Part shown: piece after piece, positions 35,885-48,465 of the stretch
Position numbering within the stretch: position 1 is the first letter of the stretch
How the letters are laid out: each line of letters begins with the position of its first letter
DNA from: Brachionus plicatilis
Lineage: Eukaryota > Rotifera > Eurotatoria > Ploima > Brachionidae
Direction: 5' to 3'
DNA length: 64,000 bases
Assembly: GCA_010279815.1 (NCBI GenBank)
Contig: QEOQ01000508.1
Coordinates: 1,185,537 to 1,249,536, forward strand
Made by a program: the position numbers and the translations under genes
Notes under the pieces: generated by a model
Told to the model about the DNA's origin: nothing
What the model saw: only the letters and a program-made list of their open reading frames with translations
Databases searched by the model: none

Positions 35885-36600
35885 AAGATTAATCAACAGG
35901 CTAGTGCTCTTGTCTTAAAAAAACCGATTAACACTTTTTTTATTTAATTTTAAAATCTTTTAAAAATTAAAAAAAATAAAAATGTTTTTTATAAAATCAT
36001 TTAACACTAGAAGCACCAAAACGAGTCATTTTGAGTCGTTATGAAAATTAAGGAATAAATTACATATTTTATCTTTAAATTTATTTAAATTATTAAATTA
36101 ATTGAATAAAAATATTAAATTAATAAATTTTAGTCTTTTCTTAGGCCTTATAAAATATCCATGATCAATCACACTTTTTACAAATAATCTCTATTTCTTT
36201 GTACAATATCCACACCCTGCTTATTTACATTTTGAAAAAAAAATTGTCGCTTTATAATTACCACATAAACGAATTTGAACAAATTTTTTTTATTTTTGAA
36301 TTTAAAAAGTTATTCTTATTTTTATGCTGTAAAAAAAATATTATGCTCAAATAACAAAAATTGACTTTGATTTTAGCGGCCAAAAATCGTAAAAGAGTCA
36401 TTTTGACTCGTTGGTGCTTCTATTGTTAAAAAAGTAAAAAATTGAAATGTTTAAGTTAAATCTTGTGAAAGTTTACAAAATCTGTAAATATCAAATTAAT
36501 ATTATTGAATATTGAATGCTTGAATGTTGCAAATTTCAACATTGATCTCTTGATCACAAAGCTATTCATCAGTTTTGTATAGCAAAATCCAAATGTTTTT
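35885..36600. repeat. Dispersed repeat B, copy 1 (split by an insertion)
   Basis: It starts GATTAATCAACAGGCTAGTG and includes CGATTAACACTTTTTTTAT. It resumes after the inserted element at 36426 with ATTGAATGCTTGAATGTTGC, TTTCAACATTGATCTC and GATCACAAAGCT. A second copy at 62362-62650 shows the same blocks in the same order without the insertion. Confidence 0.7.
36005..36425. mobile_element. piggyBac-type MITE (TTAA target site)
   Basis: The 421-bp element starts CACTAGAAGCACCAAAACGA, inversely matched at the end by CGTTGGTGCTTCTATTG, and is flanked on both sides by TTAA (36001-36004 and 36426-36429). CACTAGAA ends with TTAA duplication are typical of the piggyBac superfamily. Subterminal GAGTCATTTTGA and GAGTCATTTTGACTCG motifs also mirror each other. 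There is no coding capacity. It is inserted in dispersed repeat B. Confidence 0.85.
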
Positions 36601-37420
36601 TCACCATTTGCTGTTTATAATGCTGGTTCAATCAGATTCTCACTTTTCCTTAAATTATATTTCAAATTTCTTGAGTCATTTTTCTTCAATATCAATCTCA
36701 AATCATCAGGTGAATTATTAAAAAAAAGAATTTTATAAGCAAAAGAAAGCATTCTTTCCAGGATTCTATGCTGAAATGCATATAAAACCATACTTATATA
36801 GAAAATTGTTAATTTCATTAAAGTTTTTAGCTTCAAATTTAAACTTAAATAATTTAAATATCGAAAAATAATAACTTTTAGCTTGTTTAATAATTGCCTC
36901 TTTTTAAAAAAAGCACAGAAGTTGAAAGATAGAAAAGTCTCTTAATATTGGATAATTTTTTATTTACAACTAACAAGATACTACAACCAAGTTTTGAAAA
37001 GTTCAGATTTTGATCAATTTTAAAACCCAAAAGGCTTATTTCATTAACAACTTTTATTTCATTTCTACAGAGATGTATAAATTCAGGAATATTTGTTTTT
37101 TTATTCGAGAGGATCATACAATAAGTTTTTGACCAATTTATATATACCTTGTTATAAAAGCACCAATTACTTAGACTTTTAATGGTGGACGAAAAATCTT
37201 TCAAAACACTGTCCAAGTCCTTATCAGAACGACTAATCGTGGTGCCATCAGAAAAACATTTTTATATCGAATTTATTAAGTAAATAAGGAAAAACATTAT
37301 TATAAACCAGAAAAAGCAGAGGACCTTTTAAATATTAAATAAACTATTTAAAACAAAAAGGACCTAATACTGAGCCAAAAAGACAAAAAATAAAACATCA
37401 ATAAGATAGGATTTGTATGA
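36601..37420 (-). pseudogene. Dead LINE reverse transcriptase fragment
   Basis: On the minus strand, from 37390 down: SVLGPF, GPLLFLVYNNVFPYLLNKFD (with FSDGTTIS where YADDTTI is expected), KDLDSVLKDFSSTIKSLSNW, NWSKTYCMILSNK, SLLGFKIDQNLNF. After a gap come FQHRILERMLSFAYKILF and NLRKSENLIEPAL. This is the order of the palm, thumb and C-terminal blocks of a LINE reverse transcriptase. Frame breaks and a 27-bp interruption between SVLGP and GPLLF make it a relic. Confidence 0.8.
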
Positions 37421-38204
37421 TTTAAAAAAGAAGCTAATTATTCTATTCTAGGTTGGAAAAATGAAAAATAGCATGTTTCACAATTTACCTTAATTTTTTC
37501 AAAAAAGGAAATATTTTTGTTCAATTTCTAAATTCCACAGCACCCAATAGAACAGAAAATTTATGGAACTTTTTGCCAAGATATTTGTTTGAAACACCAA
37601 CAGCTACTTTAAAGCTAAATTACATCAACTTCCAAATAACTTTCTATTTATTAATAAATTTTCTAATGTTTTTTTTGTTAAATTTTGATCTTAGACTAAA
37701 AATAAATAAGTTTTAAATTTTAGTAAAAATTATTAAGTTGAACTTCTTGGTTCTTCCATTGTTAGCAAGAGAAGCAAAAATTTTTTTTTTATTTTTTAAT
37801 AACAAATTTTATTCACCTCTTTCTTAAGGCTATTAAATATTAAATTTTTATTTAATTCAGCAAAAATCAATAAAATTATTTTCATTTAGTTCTGTGCATT
37901 TGGTTCAACTAAAACATTATTTTTTTTTGCTGTCGTGTCATTCTAAAAAACCATTTAGTTGCAAATTTAAATTTTTCATATATTTCCTTTGCTTTCATAT
38001 TTTTTTTTCAACTTTTAAATGCATATACTTTACTGAATTAAGCATCGGGACACAATAAAAACTAATTTCTCTTTTTTTTAATTTGAATTTGATCAAAAAT
38101 TCACTTTTTTGACTTTAAAAAAAGAGATTTCTGGAACAGCATTTTTACCTAGATAGCTTTAAAACAATTGGTAAAAATTTAGAGCGACACAATTTTGATA
38201 GATC
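37421..38204. other. Intergenic, probable GANAB upstream region
   Basis: AT-rich with no coding signal; presumably includes the promoter and 5' UTR of the plus-strand gene that starts at 38205. Confidence 0.45.
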
Positions 38205-41200
38205 ATGCGACTTTTACATGGAACTCTGTTGGTTCTAGCTTGTCTGACTATAAGTATCGAATCGGTAGATAGAAATAATTTTAAGTCATGTGCTCAGTCA
38301 GGCTTTTGCAAGTAAAATACTGAAACTGCTTATTTGTTCAAGACTAAAGCATTTTTTTTCAGACGCCAAAGAGACCACAACCCTGGCGAGCCAACTTACA
38401 AAGCTGATTTTGCAACTTTGAAAATAGATAATGGTCATTTGAGCTGTCAAGTTGAGAACGTGAAAAACTCAGTTTTGTTCCAATTAGACTTGTTTTTGCT
38501 TAAAGACAATCGATTAAGATTTAGATTTAATGAATTAAATCCACTAAAAAAAAGATATGAAGTTGAAGGTGTAATTGTTGATAGCCTTGAAGAGGAAAAG
38601 TTTGTTGTTGTACGCAAGGACTCTGAGTTGGTCGAGCTTAAAAATGGCCTTAATAATAAAGTTGCTTTGTATGCAAATCCACTCAAAGCTGAGTTTTACA
38701 TTGGAGATTATTTGGTTGCATCTTTTAATTCAAAAAATTTACTCAAATTTGAACATTTAAGAACCAAACCGTGAGAATTTATTACTCACCTTTACTTTTT
38801 AATCTAAAATAATTTTTTTTTAAGAGCTCCACCGGAACCGCCACAAGAAAATGCTGAGGCTCAAGCTGAGCAACCAGTTCAAAATGAATCCCAGGATTCA
38901 GAAGAGCCTGATATGTGGGAAGAAACTTATAAAACTCATACAGACTCTAAGCCAAATGGTTGAACAAGTTTAGAACTTTTTGTGAAATTTTTTTTAATGT
39001 CAAATTATTCAAGGTCCTCAATCTGTTGGTATGGACATTTCTTTTCACGATTTTGAGCATGTTTATGGTATTCCACAGCATGCAGACAAATTTGCTCTTA
39101 GATCTACAGCGTTAGTCAAATTTTGACATTAATCTTACATAAATTTTAACTAAAGAAAATTAAATTTCAGAGGAGCTGATCCATACAGATTGTACAATTT
39201 AGATGTCTTTGAATATGAAATCAACAACGGTATGGCACTATATGGTTCCATTCCATACATTTTGGCACACAAGTAAGAAAATTTGAATAATTTTAACAAC
39301 AATTCTACTTTTTTCTTTTTTTTCTATTTATTTATTTATTTTTTCCATTTATTATTTATTTTTCGTAAAAATATGAACTGACCATCATTAATCATGTTTT
39401 AATTTTTTTTAATTCAACTACAGTGTAAGAAACAGAATTTAGTGAAAATTTAATTTTATTAGGAGAAAAAATAAAATATACACCAAAAAAAATATTCAAA
39501 ATAAGAAAATTTTATTTAATAATTAAAAAAAACTAGAATATTTTTAAATTGTATTAGAATTGTATCAAATTATAAATTTAATTAGAAGATTAATAAAATT
39601 AGTCTTATTCCTCGATTTAAAGTGTCATTAAAGTACAATTCTAGACAATTAAATAGAACTATTCCAATTTTGAGATAGCTTTAAGTGTTTAAGTTATTTT
39701 TCAAAAGTCCATGGTAGTTTTTTGTTAGAGTGAGAATTAAATTATCATATTTTTCGTCAAGAAAATTTTTTTTTTCTTGACATTTAATAAAAAAAATTCA
39801 ATCAATTTTAAACTTAAAAAGATTTTTCGAAGAATTTTTTAAATCTAAGTGGAAGTATTAAATAGACTTAATACGAATTTTTTGTAGAATCTAAAAATTA
39901 AATTTTTATATCAATAAATTGACAAAAAATTTTAATCAGAAAAATTAAAATACAAAATAATACTCAAATAAATATAATTAACCATTTTTTCTAAAAATCT
40001 GTTTTTTGAAAAATAATTTTAAAAATTTAAGCAAAAAATTCACTGTTGGTTTACTTTGGTTGAACGCAGCAGAAACATGGATAGACGTAAGATCTAACAA
40101 AGCTGATAAGGTAATTTTTAAAGACACTATTATTTTTTATAGCTTAAAATAAAGTATATTTTCATTTTTTAGAGCATATTTTCCAAAGTGGCTGATTTCA
40201 TAACAAAATCAAACGAAATTCCACAAATCGATACACATTGGTTTTCAGAGAGTGGCCTAATCGATATCTATTTGATGCTAGGTCCAAAATCAACTGATGT
40301 TTTCCGACAATATGGTGAACTAACTGGAAATACTCCTCTTCCTCCATTGTTTTCAATAGCTTATCACCAGTGCAGATGGAATTATAATGACGAAGATGAT
40401 GTAAAAAATGTCAATGCAGGGTTTGAAGAGCACCAAATTCCAATGGATGTTATATGGTTGGACATAGAGCACACCAATGATAAGCGCTATTTTACATGGG
40501 ATTCAATTAAATTTCCAACACCAGACCAAATGATGGAGCATTTGAGCAGCTTTGGTCGCAAATTGGTCACTATTGTTGATCCGCATATTAAAAGCGATTC
40601 GAATTATCATGTATACTCAGAAGCTAAAGAAAAAGGATATTTTGTCAAAGATAAGAATGGTAATGATTTGGATGGTTGGTGCTGGCCAGGCTCATCTGCA
40701 TGGCCAGATTTTTTAAATGATGAAGTAAAAAATTGGTGGTCGACAAAATTTTTGCTTGAAAATTACAAAGGCACTACATTGGACACCTACACTTGGAATG
40801 ACATGAACGAGCCAAGCATGTTCAATGGTCCCGAGATCACATTTCCAAAAGACGCTGTGCATTTGAACGGCTTTGAACACCGTGATGTGCACAATTTGTA
40901 CGGACAAAATTTGGTAAAAGCAACATTTCTGGGTCACATGGCTCGATCAAATGGACAACGTCGACCATTTATTTTGACCCGATCAACTTTTGCCGGCTCG
41001 CAGAGATACGGAGCTGTGTGGACTGGTGACAACACGGCCGAGTGGGAGCATCTTCAAATATCTATTCCAATGTGCCTTACTTTTAGTGTAACTGGAATGT
41101 CTTTTTGTGGCTCAGATGTTGGAGGTTTTTTCAAAAATCCAGACTCTGAGTTGATGATTAGATGGTACCAAGCTGCAGCTTATCAGCCATTTTTCAGATC

Positions 41201-42173
41201 ACATGCGCATATTGATACCAAGCGACGAGAACCTTGGCTATTCGGCGAAGAGGCCATCAATTTAATCAGAGACGCCATCCATTCTAGATATTCTCTCATT
41301 TATTACTGGTACACATTGTTCTACTTCAATGAGAAGACCGGCAAGCCACCAATGCTGCCGATATGGGTTGAATTTCCTGAGGAAAATGAATTTTACGATG
41401 TTGATGACCAGCACATGGTCGGTTCTGCCATCATGGTAAAACCAATTACAACCAAAGGTGCCTCTTCTGTTGATGTAAAATTTCCCGGAAACAATGAAGT
41501 ACAAAAAATAAAAAATAAAAAATTTTAGTATTAAAAAAAAAAAACTTAATTATAGATATGGTATGATGTAAAATCATTGAGAACTTTTCAAGGCGGCTCT
41601 AGTACCACATTTACTGATATTACTTTGGCAACTGTATTTATTTAGAAAAATTCAAATTTATCAATTTTAAATATTTTTCACAGGTTCCAGTTTTTCACAG
41701 AGGAGGATCAATAATTCCATATAAATTCCGTTTGCGCAGATCAACAACCCAAATGGCAGATGATCCGTTTACTCTTATTGTTTGTCTTGATAAACAAGGT
41801 TTAGCAAGTGGACATCTTTATTTTGATGACGGCTTAACCTTCAATTATAACAGTTCGAAAGAATTTGTTCTCCGAGAATTCAATTTTTCCAACAATAAAT
41901 TGATTTCAAAGTAATTAAGCTCAAAAATTTTTATTACAATTTGATTTATTTTTTAAAAGGAACCTTGAGATGAGTAGTTTATTCAAGACGTATGCTTGGC
42001 TAGAAAGAGTTATTATTTATGGCATCAAAACTGAGCCCAAAAAAGTCACCCTTGAGGAATCGGGTAGCAAGTCAACTCAATTGCAATTTTCATTTGATTC
42101 AAAATCAAATGTGCTTTTAATTCGTAAACCGGGTGTCAACATCAATACAGACTGGTCAATTTTACTCGACTAA
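38205..42173 (+). CDS. GANAB: Neutral alpha-glucosidase AB (glucosidase II alpha subunit)
   Basis: Ten exons: 38205-38311, 38363-38770, 38825-38958, 39014-39110, 39171-39272, 40032-40110, 40173-41498, 41556-41633, 41684-41910, 41960-42173; 923 residues (human about 944). A signal peptide opens it ([17 protein letters not shown]). The N-terminal domain includes [11 protein letters not shown] and an acidic Pro/Glu spacer (about 173-215). The GH31 barrel shows [20 protein letters not shown], then [14 protein letters not shown] with nucleophile Asp about 519, and [12 protein letters not shown] with acid/base Asp about 595. [18 protein letters not shown] follows. All catalytic residues are present. 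It trims the inner glucoses of N-glycans in the ER together with a beta subunit that supplies retention; accordingly there is no C-terminal KDEL. Intron 5 (about 760 nt) is the only long one. Confidence 0.96.
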
Positions 42174-42356
42174 ATAATTTAACATTGCTATTTCAATTGT
42201 TCAAAAAATTTTTTTTAGATGCCAATTTTTAAGCTATTTAGTTGACGAATATAGGTTCAAACAAAAAATTTTTCAGTCATTTAACTTTTTTTGATTATTT
42301 TCAATTATTTTTGTTTTCTCTATTTTTCGATCAGGATATTTTATTTTTCTTTCTAA

Positions 42357-42362
42357 AATAAA
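42357..42362 (+). terminator. Polyadenylation signal AATAAA
   Basis: AATAAA about 185 nt after the GANAB stop; the best-placed candidate for its 3' end. Confidence 0.35.
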
Positions 42363-43188
42363 ATTATTTAATACAAATTATCTCATTTTATTTCACTTTT
42401 TAGCAAGATAATCCTAAAAAAATATTTTTAAATTTTTATGCATTTTATAAAAAGTTTCGAATAAGTTATTAACTAAAACGCATATGTTTTTAGAATTACC
42501 TATATATATACAACAATTTTTGATAAAAATCTACAAATTGTGTAGGAAATAACAGAAAGCTTAATTTTATATCGAATAGTAAATATAGGTTTTTTCAAAT
42601 ATTTTTAAAAATTTCTTATTATAATTTATATCCTTAAATTATTGAATTTTTTTAGAAAAAAACTTCAGCAAGGATTTTTTTTACAGCTATTTCTATTTTA
42701 TTTTGTTCTTGAGAATTTTTATTTATGGAAATTATTTTTAAAATGTGAAAAAATTAATGATTATTTGATGAGGATTTTCTTAGTTTAAGATAGAGGTCAA
42801 TCTGTTCGGTTAAATTCCTTATTTTGATAAAATATTAATATTGAAAAATTGTTAAGCTATAATTATAAATTTTTTTGCAATCACAATTTTATTGATTTAA
42901 ACATATGCTCACAGGTTGCTTATTTTATTCTATACTTTTTTTTGCTTCTGAAAAACAAACATGCCTTTGCAGAATTAAACAAAAAATATCTATCTCTCTT
43001 TTAATCTCAAAATTTTGAAAATTTATATTCATTTCGTAAATTTTAAGATCAAGTTTATATTTTTCCTGTATTTTTTTAAAATAACATCTACATATAAATT
43101 AATTTAAAAAGCTATTGTTCGATTTCTTTTAAGTGTATATTAATCATATTTTTTAGGTTTTATTTCTTGTTAGAAAAAAAAGTAGCTA

Positions 43189-43233
43189 AATGTTCTTTTT
43201 TTTCATATGAGTCATATGAAAAAAAAGAACATT
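43189..43233. repeat. Perfect palindrome, 22-bp arms with 1-nt spacer
   Basis: AATGTTCTTTTTTTTCATAT followed by GA, then G, then TCATATGAAAAAAAAGAACA followed by TT. The arms are fully complementary. Origin unknown; it could be a solo inverted repeat or a recombination product. Confidence 0.9.
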
Positions 43234-43915
43234 GGTTGCTTTCTTTGTTAATTTTTGGTACTTGCAGAAATTCCAGTGTTTTTTTAATTTTAATTACTTA
43301 AATTTACATCTAAAATTGCTTTAAACGATCTTGAGACAAAAATGATCCAGTGAAAAAGCATAAGTGAAAAATTGATCTTATATAAAAAACCTTTATGTCC
43401 AAAAAGAATATTTGAATTATTATTTAAATTACGCTAATTAACTCAATTATTGACAGTAGTTTTTTTATTCCTGTTATAGTTTCCAGTACATATATTTCAA
43501 GAATCTAAGCTGTAGAGATTTATCAATACAAATTTCTCAATATTTATCAATACATAACCTCTCAGATGTCTTAGATAAATTTTTGACGATTTAAAATTTG
43601 GCAAAATCGCAGTTCCTCTTATCTACTCTTTTTCAAAATAATAAAGTTTTAATATAGAACCCATTTTTTGGCATTTTAGTAAATCGATGTTTGAAAAATA
43701 TTGTTGGGTTAGGGAATCTTTCATCATTTTTTTTATTTTGATTGAAGTCTTGCTCCTCTGAACCAATTTTTAAATAAAGCAAAAATTTAATCCGTATCAC
43801 CTAATTTGTCGCTGTGAATTCAGAACGGGGATTTTCGGGCAAAATATTCTATTTTTTATGGAAAAAATAAAATCAAAAATCAAAAATATTCTCAACAAAA
43901 GCATCCTATCTATCA

Positions 43916-44072
43916 TATGTTGCACCTTTTTTTCACAAAAAATAGAATCTTTAATTTGTTTGTTTAATCAATCAAATGAATAACAAAATTAAACTCATAT
44001 TGATGCCTTGTTTTTTGTCTCTTGGATCAATGATAAAATTTATTTGAGGTTTAAAAAGGTGCAGCATGGAAT
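43916..44072. repeat. Short foldback repeat, copy 2
   Basis: ATGTTGCACCTTTTTTT near 43916-43932 is mirrored by AAAAAGGTGCAGCATGGAAT at about 44053-44072, resembling the inverted pair at 27061-27215. Confidence 0.4.
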
Positions 44073-46193
44073 GTTTTTTAGATTTTTTTAGTTTTAATTA
44101 TTGAAAAAATAAATTATTTTTTTTACAATTTGTACTGAATTTAACAACCTCAAACGATCAAATAGTTTTTTAAATAAAAAAGTAGATTGTCTGCAGCTCT
44201 TCTATGTTTTTAGAACACTGATTGTTCCTCAATAAAAAATTGATTTCTTTTCAGAAAAAAGTATGTTTTGATATAAATAATGAGTTAAATTATTTTGCCA
44301 AGGAAAATTTTCATATTAAATAACATTAGAATCTGCAGATAAATAAACATAAAATGACTAATCTAATTTGTTTAGCTTTGCTCATTTATAAAGTAACACT
44401 CTTTTCTTTTTTTCTTTATTTTTTATGAAATTTTCATATAAACTGAAACATTGTTTTTTCTCTCTCAACTTGAGCTTAAAAACGAATATTTTTTTTTAAA
44501 AAAAAGGGTGCTAAAAAGGCCTGAGTGCCGTTCGGAAGAGTCCTATAGATGCTCTTTCTAGATTATTTTTAAATAAAAAAATTATTTGTTTAGTTTGACT
44601 TATTAATTCAGAAAAAAGTTGACACATCAAAATTGAATATTAATTGAGAGATTTTTAAAAATCGTGAAAGTAAATTTACAACCGATTAGAGATAAATTAG
44701 CACGAATGAGGAATTTCTAACGAAGAATCAATATTAAAAAATTTATGAGCAAAAATAATAAAAAAAAAAAGCAAGACGAGTAATAATAAATTTAAAAGCG
44801 AAAAATTTTAATTTTCAATCAAAATTAAGATCAAGCAAATGTGATAAAATGTGATTTAGACTAGAGAGACGTGAATTTATTTTTTAAATGACAAATCAAG
44901 TGTTTTATGTTGGGCTATTTGAAATAAAAATCCAAATTTAGACAATTAAATTTTTATTTTTTTAATTTAAATCAATAAAATTTTAATAACCGAGGAGCTT
45001 TTGTGTTTTCGTTTCTAATTGGTAAACTTGATTGGAAAAATATTATACACTTTATTTTTTTCTATTTTCCACTCAACTAAGTATAATTAAAATTCATTGA
45101 ATTTTTTTCACTATATTTCAAAATTTGGAAAAAAATCTACCTTCGAATGGTTTCGATCGAGTGCTGATAAATGAAGACTTGGAAATTTTTGTGTATTTTT
45201 TTTCATCAAATAAAATCAAATAGACAACAAAATTTTTAGATATTTTTCTATAATATTTTTTTTTATTTTACTAAGTTAATTTTGAAGAATTTTGATCCGA
45301 TTAAGCTAGTTAGGATAAAACTGTGTTCTAATTTGGCAAGTTTTCAACCCGATTTGCACATCAAAAAGGCAACTTTTTTTTTTCTCAAAAAATATCAAAT
45401 TTAGTAAGTATCAATAAAAATTTGATTGATTGGAATTAATACAATTATAAAAAATCTCTTGACCGAAAATAAATATATTAGAAAATCGAACTCCTTTGAG
45501 TATTATTAGACTTTTTTGTTGGTGTTGTTTGATTTATTTCGTTAAGATTTTTATCGTGGTCAAAGCAAAGGTTAAGCCACAAAAATCAAACTAGCAAAAT
45601 AATTTAACTTCGTTTGATCACAATGATCATCAATAAATTTCTTCACTTTTTTTTTATTGCATAATTTCTGAACACTTCTTTGATCACTCGAGCTTATAAA
45701 ATCTAATTCAACCAAAAAGTTGGATTTAACAAGTTTCATAGTCATTCTCAAAGTTCATAAATATTTTCAACTCTTAGGGAAGTATTTCACGCCAAGTTCG
45801 AATTGCAGTGTGATATGCGAGTGATAAAGTTGGCCAATTTATTGATAAAGAGTCAGCAGTCAATAAAATTGATTATCAAACACAAGAATCTAGCTCTAGT
45901 TAATCAACAAGTCTGCTTGGATCAGCTAGGTGCTATGTGAAAGATAGTCTGAATTTATGAGAAAACAATAAAATACTTCCAAATTTTGCTGCTATAAAAA
46001 CGGGATCACAAATCACTATTTTTTCCAATTAAACTCAAATTAGGCTTTGTTTTGTTTTTTGTTCCAAAAGAATGCCAATTTAAAATTGTTTATTTCAATC
46101 AACTTGTTAGCTTTTTTTTTTATTTTTAGAGAAAAAATGATTAATTTGATTTGAATAAGTGAGAGGATAAGATAAATATTTGCAGCGTTGTGA

Positions 46194-46271
46194 GATGGGG
46201 CCTAGTAACGCCGTATAAATTAAAGCTTTATTTCATCACATTTGTCCAAGCGTTGGCTACTAGGCGTCATC
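46194..46271 (+). other. Hairpin-forming segment upstream of RNF220
   Basis: GCCTAGTAACGC (46200-46211) pairs with GCGTT plus ACTAGGC (46250-46254, 46259-46265), with a 4-nt bulge; outer GATG/CATC extends the stem. The loop of about 38 nt contains the palindrome TAAAGCTTTA. The size would suit a pre-miRNA or a structured 5' UTR/enhancer element, but the stem is short (about 16 bp). The sequence is GC-richer than its surroundings. Confidence 0.35.
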
Positions 46272-46627
46272 ATGGTGTTTAATAAAAAAAAATAAAAATT
46301 AAAAAATTTTCCCTTTTTTTCTCAATTAAACTCCGCCCGGAGCTAATTGTCTTGGCCAATTCGATTCGTTCATTAGTCAAATAACAGTGGCGTAAGCCAA
46401 TAGCAATTTTTATCTAGAAATAATTTATTTATTCATATTCAACAAGTTTATTTATCTAATTCACAATTAGTTGATTTTAGTTATCGCTTAGGCAAGTCTA
46501 GTTCTGATTTGTTTTTCTCAACAAATTCCCAACAAACAAAAAAAAAAAATTGTCTACATTTTCCTTTCAGATTCACACATTCAACTCCCAACAAAAAAAA
46601 AAAAAACAAAGTCACTTTTGGTATAAA

Positions 46628-48386
46628 ATGAATCGAATGAACCACATTTGGCCCAACAACATCCAGAACATGTTCAATCTACAGCAAGCCCAGTTGATGC
46701 TGCTGCAGCAGCAAATTCAGCAGCAAATGAGCCAAAGCGAGAAGCACGAGCCGGCCAAGTTCAGCAGCTCGTTCAGCGTGAACAATTTGATCGGACAGCA
46801 GATGAGCAGGCCGGCGCCGCACTCCACTCTGGCGTTGGCATGGTCGCAGCAGCTGGCCGCCTCCATGGTCAACAACTACCGCCACCAAATGAGCAAGTGC
46901 CACAGGCCCGCTTTCGGTGAGCCCAAAAAACAAAAGACCCACGACATGGACCACGGCGACTTTGGCCAATTCAACACTTCCAACAGCTCGGCCTCTTCGC
47001 CCTCTTCGTCGTCGTCCGCTCTGCTCGAGTCTTCCATGCTCAACCAGCAGCAGTCGGCCCTGAACGAGTCGGACGTGGCGCACAACTTCAGTGAGCGCAA
47101 CACGCCCGACTTATTGTCCTATTCGTCATCATCCTCGTCTAGCTGTTCCTTTTCACTCAAGAGGACAAGTAAGTGCTTTTACGTGCTTGGCTCAATTAGG
47201 CAAATAATTTGGGTTGCATTTAATTAAAGAAATTAGAGAGAAATTAAAGAGAAAAAAGAGGACCCGATTTTTTTTTTTTTTTTAATTTTTTAATCAAGGG
47301 ATTTGATTAAATGAGCTATTAATTAAAAATTAAAATAAGCAAAAAATTTTATTTAATTTGATGGCTTTTTGACATATTGTTTTTTATTTAAGACGATAAT
47401 TCAATTTATTCAAATGGTTTTATGCAGTGTCCTATTTGCGGCGTCGAATTGAACAATTTAAATGATTTAAAGTCTCATTTAAATCATGAATTAGATGAGT
47501 TGGTCAAGTTTGATGAGCAATTTGTGCTGAGTCAAAGCGACAAGAACAAGAAAGAGAATCAACGATACTTGGTAATTTGTTTTTTTTTTGTGAAAATTTT
47601 TGTTTAAATTGTAATTAAAGAAATATGAGCAAATCAAAGAAAAACGTGTGAGAAGATCAATGAGAAAAAGTAAGTTTTAGCCGGACCAAAATTGCATAAC
47701 TACTTTTTTTAATATTCGTTTTTTTTCTCTCTTCTTCTAAAGGTATTCAACGTCTGAAGTATTCAAAAGAAAATGTTGCTACGTGCACATCAAATCAAAA
47801 AGTGATTAGCAAAGTAGGCAAAAATTTTTATTATTCTTTTTTTTTTTTATTATTGTTCGAGTGATGATCTTTAAATATTTCCTTTTTGTTGTGCAGAGAG
47901 AATTCGATGAGACTGATTGTGAATTGTCAACCGGAACAATGGCCCGTAAACGATTTAGAAGAGAAATTAATCTTGGTATGTAGTATGCCAGTCGTTTAAA
48001 TCAAATATCCTGTTTATTTGTTGTTTGACTTTTAGATAACTGCGAGCAAGAGAATGAGGAATACATTAATGTTGTTGATAACGATGATGAGCAGAATGAT
48101 TTGGTTCAAGATCAAGATAAAGTGTGTGATGATGAGGACTCGGTGGAGAATAATTTATCAAAATGTTTGGGTTGTTTACAAGTGTTTAGTAATGATGCGT
48201 TGGTCAGTGTTGCTTGTTGGCACGTCAATTGTCACCAGTGTTGGCTCAAGGCGATTAGTGAAAACAAAAATTGTAAATTTTAAATTTTAAAATTTTAGAA
48301 AATTTTTCTAAATTTTTTCTTGTCAACTAGGTCCTCAGTGCAACACTTTCACAAGTCAGAAGCATTTGAAGAAAATAATTCTCTAG
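46628..48386 (+). CDS. RNF220: E3 ubiquitin ligase RNF220-like
   Basis: Seven exons: 46628-47168, 47393-47571, 47621-47669, 47743-47813, 47897-47975, 48036-48272, 48331-48386; 403 residues (vertebrate RNF220 about 566). The start is the first ATG; the in-frame sequence upstream begins only at a TTG. Exon 1 is strikingly GC-rich and encodes a Gln-rich segment (AQLMLLQQQIQQQMSQ, residues about 21-37) and poly-Ser tracts. A C2H2-type finger follows (CPICGVELNNLNDLKSHLNH, about 193-212), then basic helices. The C-terminal RING is CLGCLQVF...VACWHVNCHQCWL...CPQCNT (about 350-390), closing with the HLKKIIL end typical of RNF220. It ubiquitinates nuclear targets such as the co-repressor Sin3B in vertebrates; nuclear ubiquitin signalling is expected here. 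An AATAAA lies at 48460. Confidence 0.92.
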
Positions 48387-48459
48387 AATTTTTGTCTATT
48401 TTTGTAAATAGTGATCCTGATTTTAATTTAACCTTTTTTTTTGTCATTTGTACTTAATC

Positions 48460-48465
48460 AATAAA
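48460..48465 (+). terminator. Polyadenylation signal AATAAA
   Basis: AATAAA 74 nt after the RNF220 stop codon. Confidence 0.5.

Larger units (their letters stand above)
42363..46193. other. Intergenic region between GANAB and RNF220
   Basis: No gene seen. The first 2.7 kb is AT-rich with two inverted repeats (43189-43233, 43916-44072). From about 45290 onward the sequence is less biased, with motifs such as TGATCACAATGATCATCA (about 45617) and many GATAA/TTGATTG words. This may be regulatory sequence of the developmental gene downstream (inference). Confidence 0.4.

Noticed and set aside
40713..41504. Minus-strand frames opposite GANAB exon 7
   Set aside because: Shadows of the GH31 coding sequence.
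46679..47103. Long antisense frames opposite RNF220 exon 1 (134 and 75 codons) and an alternative plus frame at 46648-46920
   Set aside because: They arise because the GC-rich exon lacks stop codons in other frames; only the Gln/Ser frame splices on to the zinc finger and RING.
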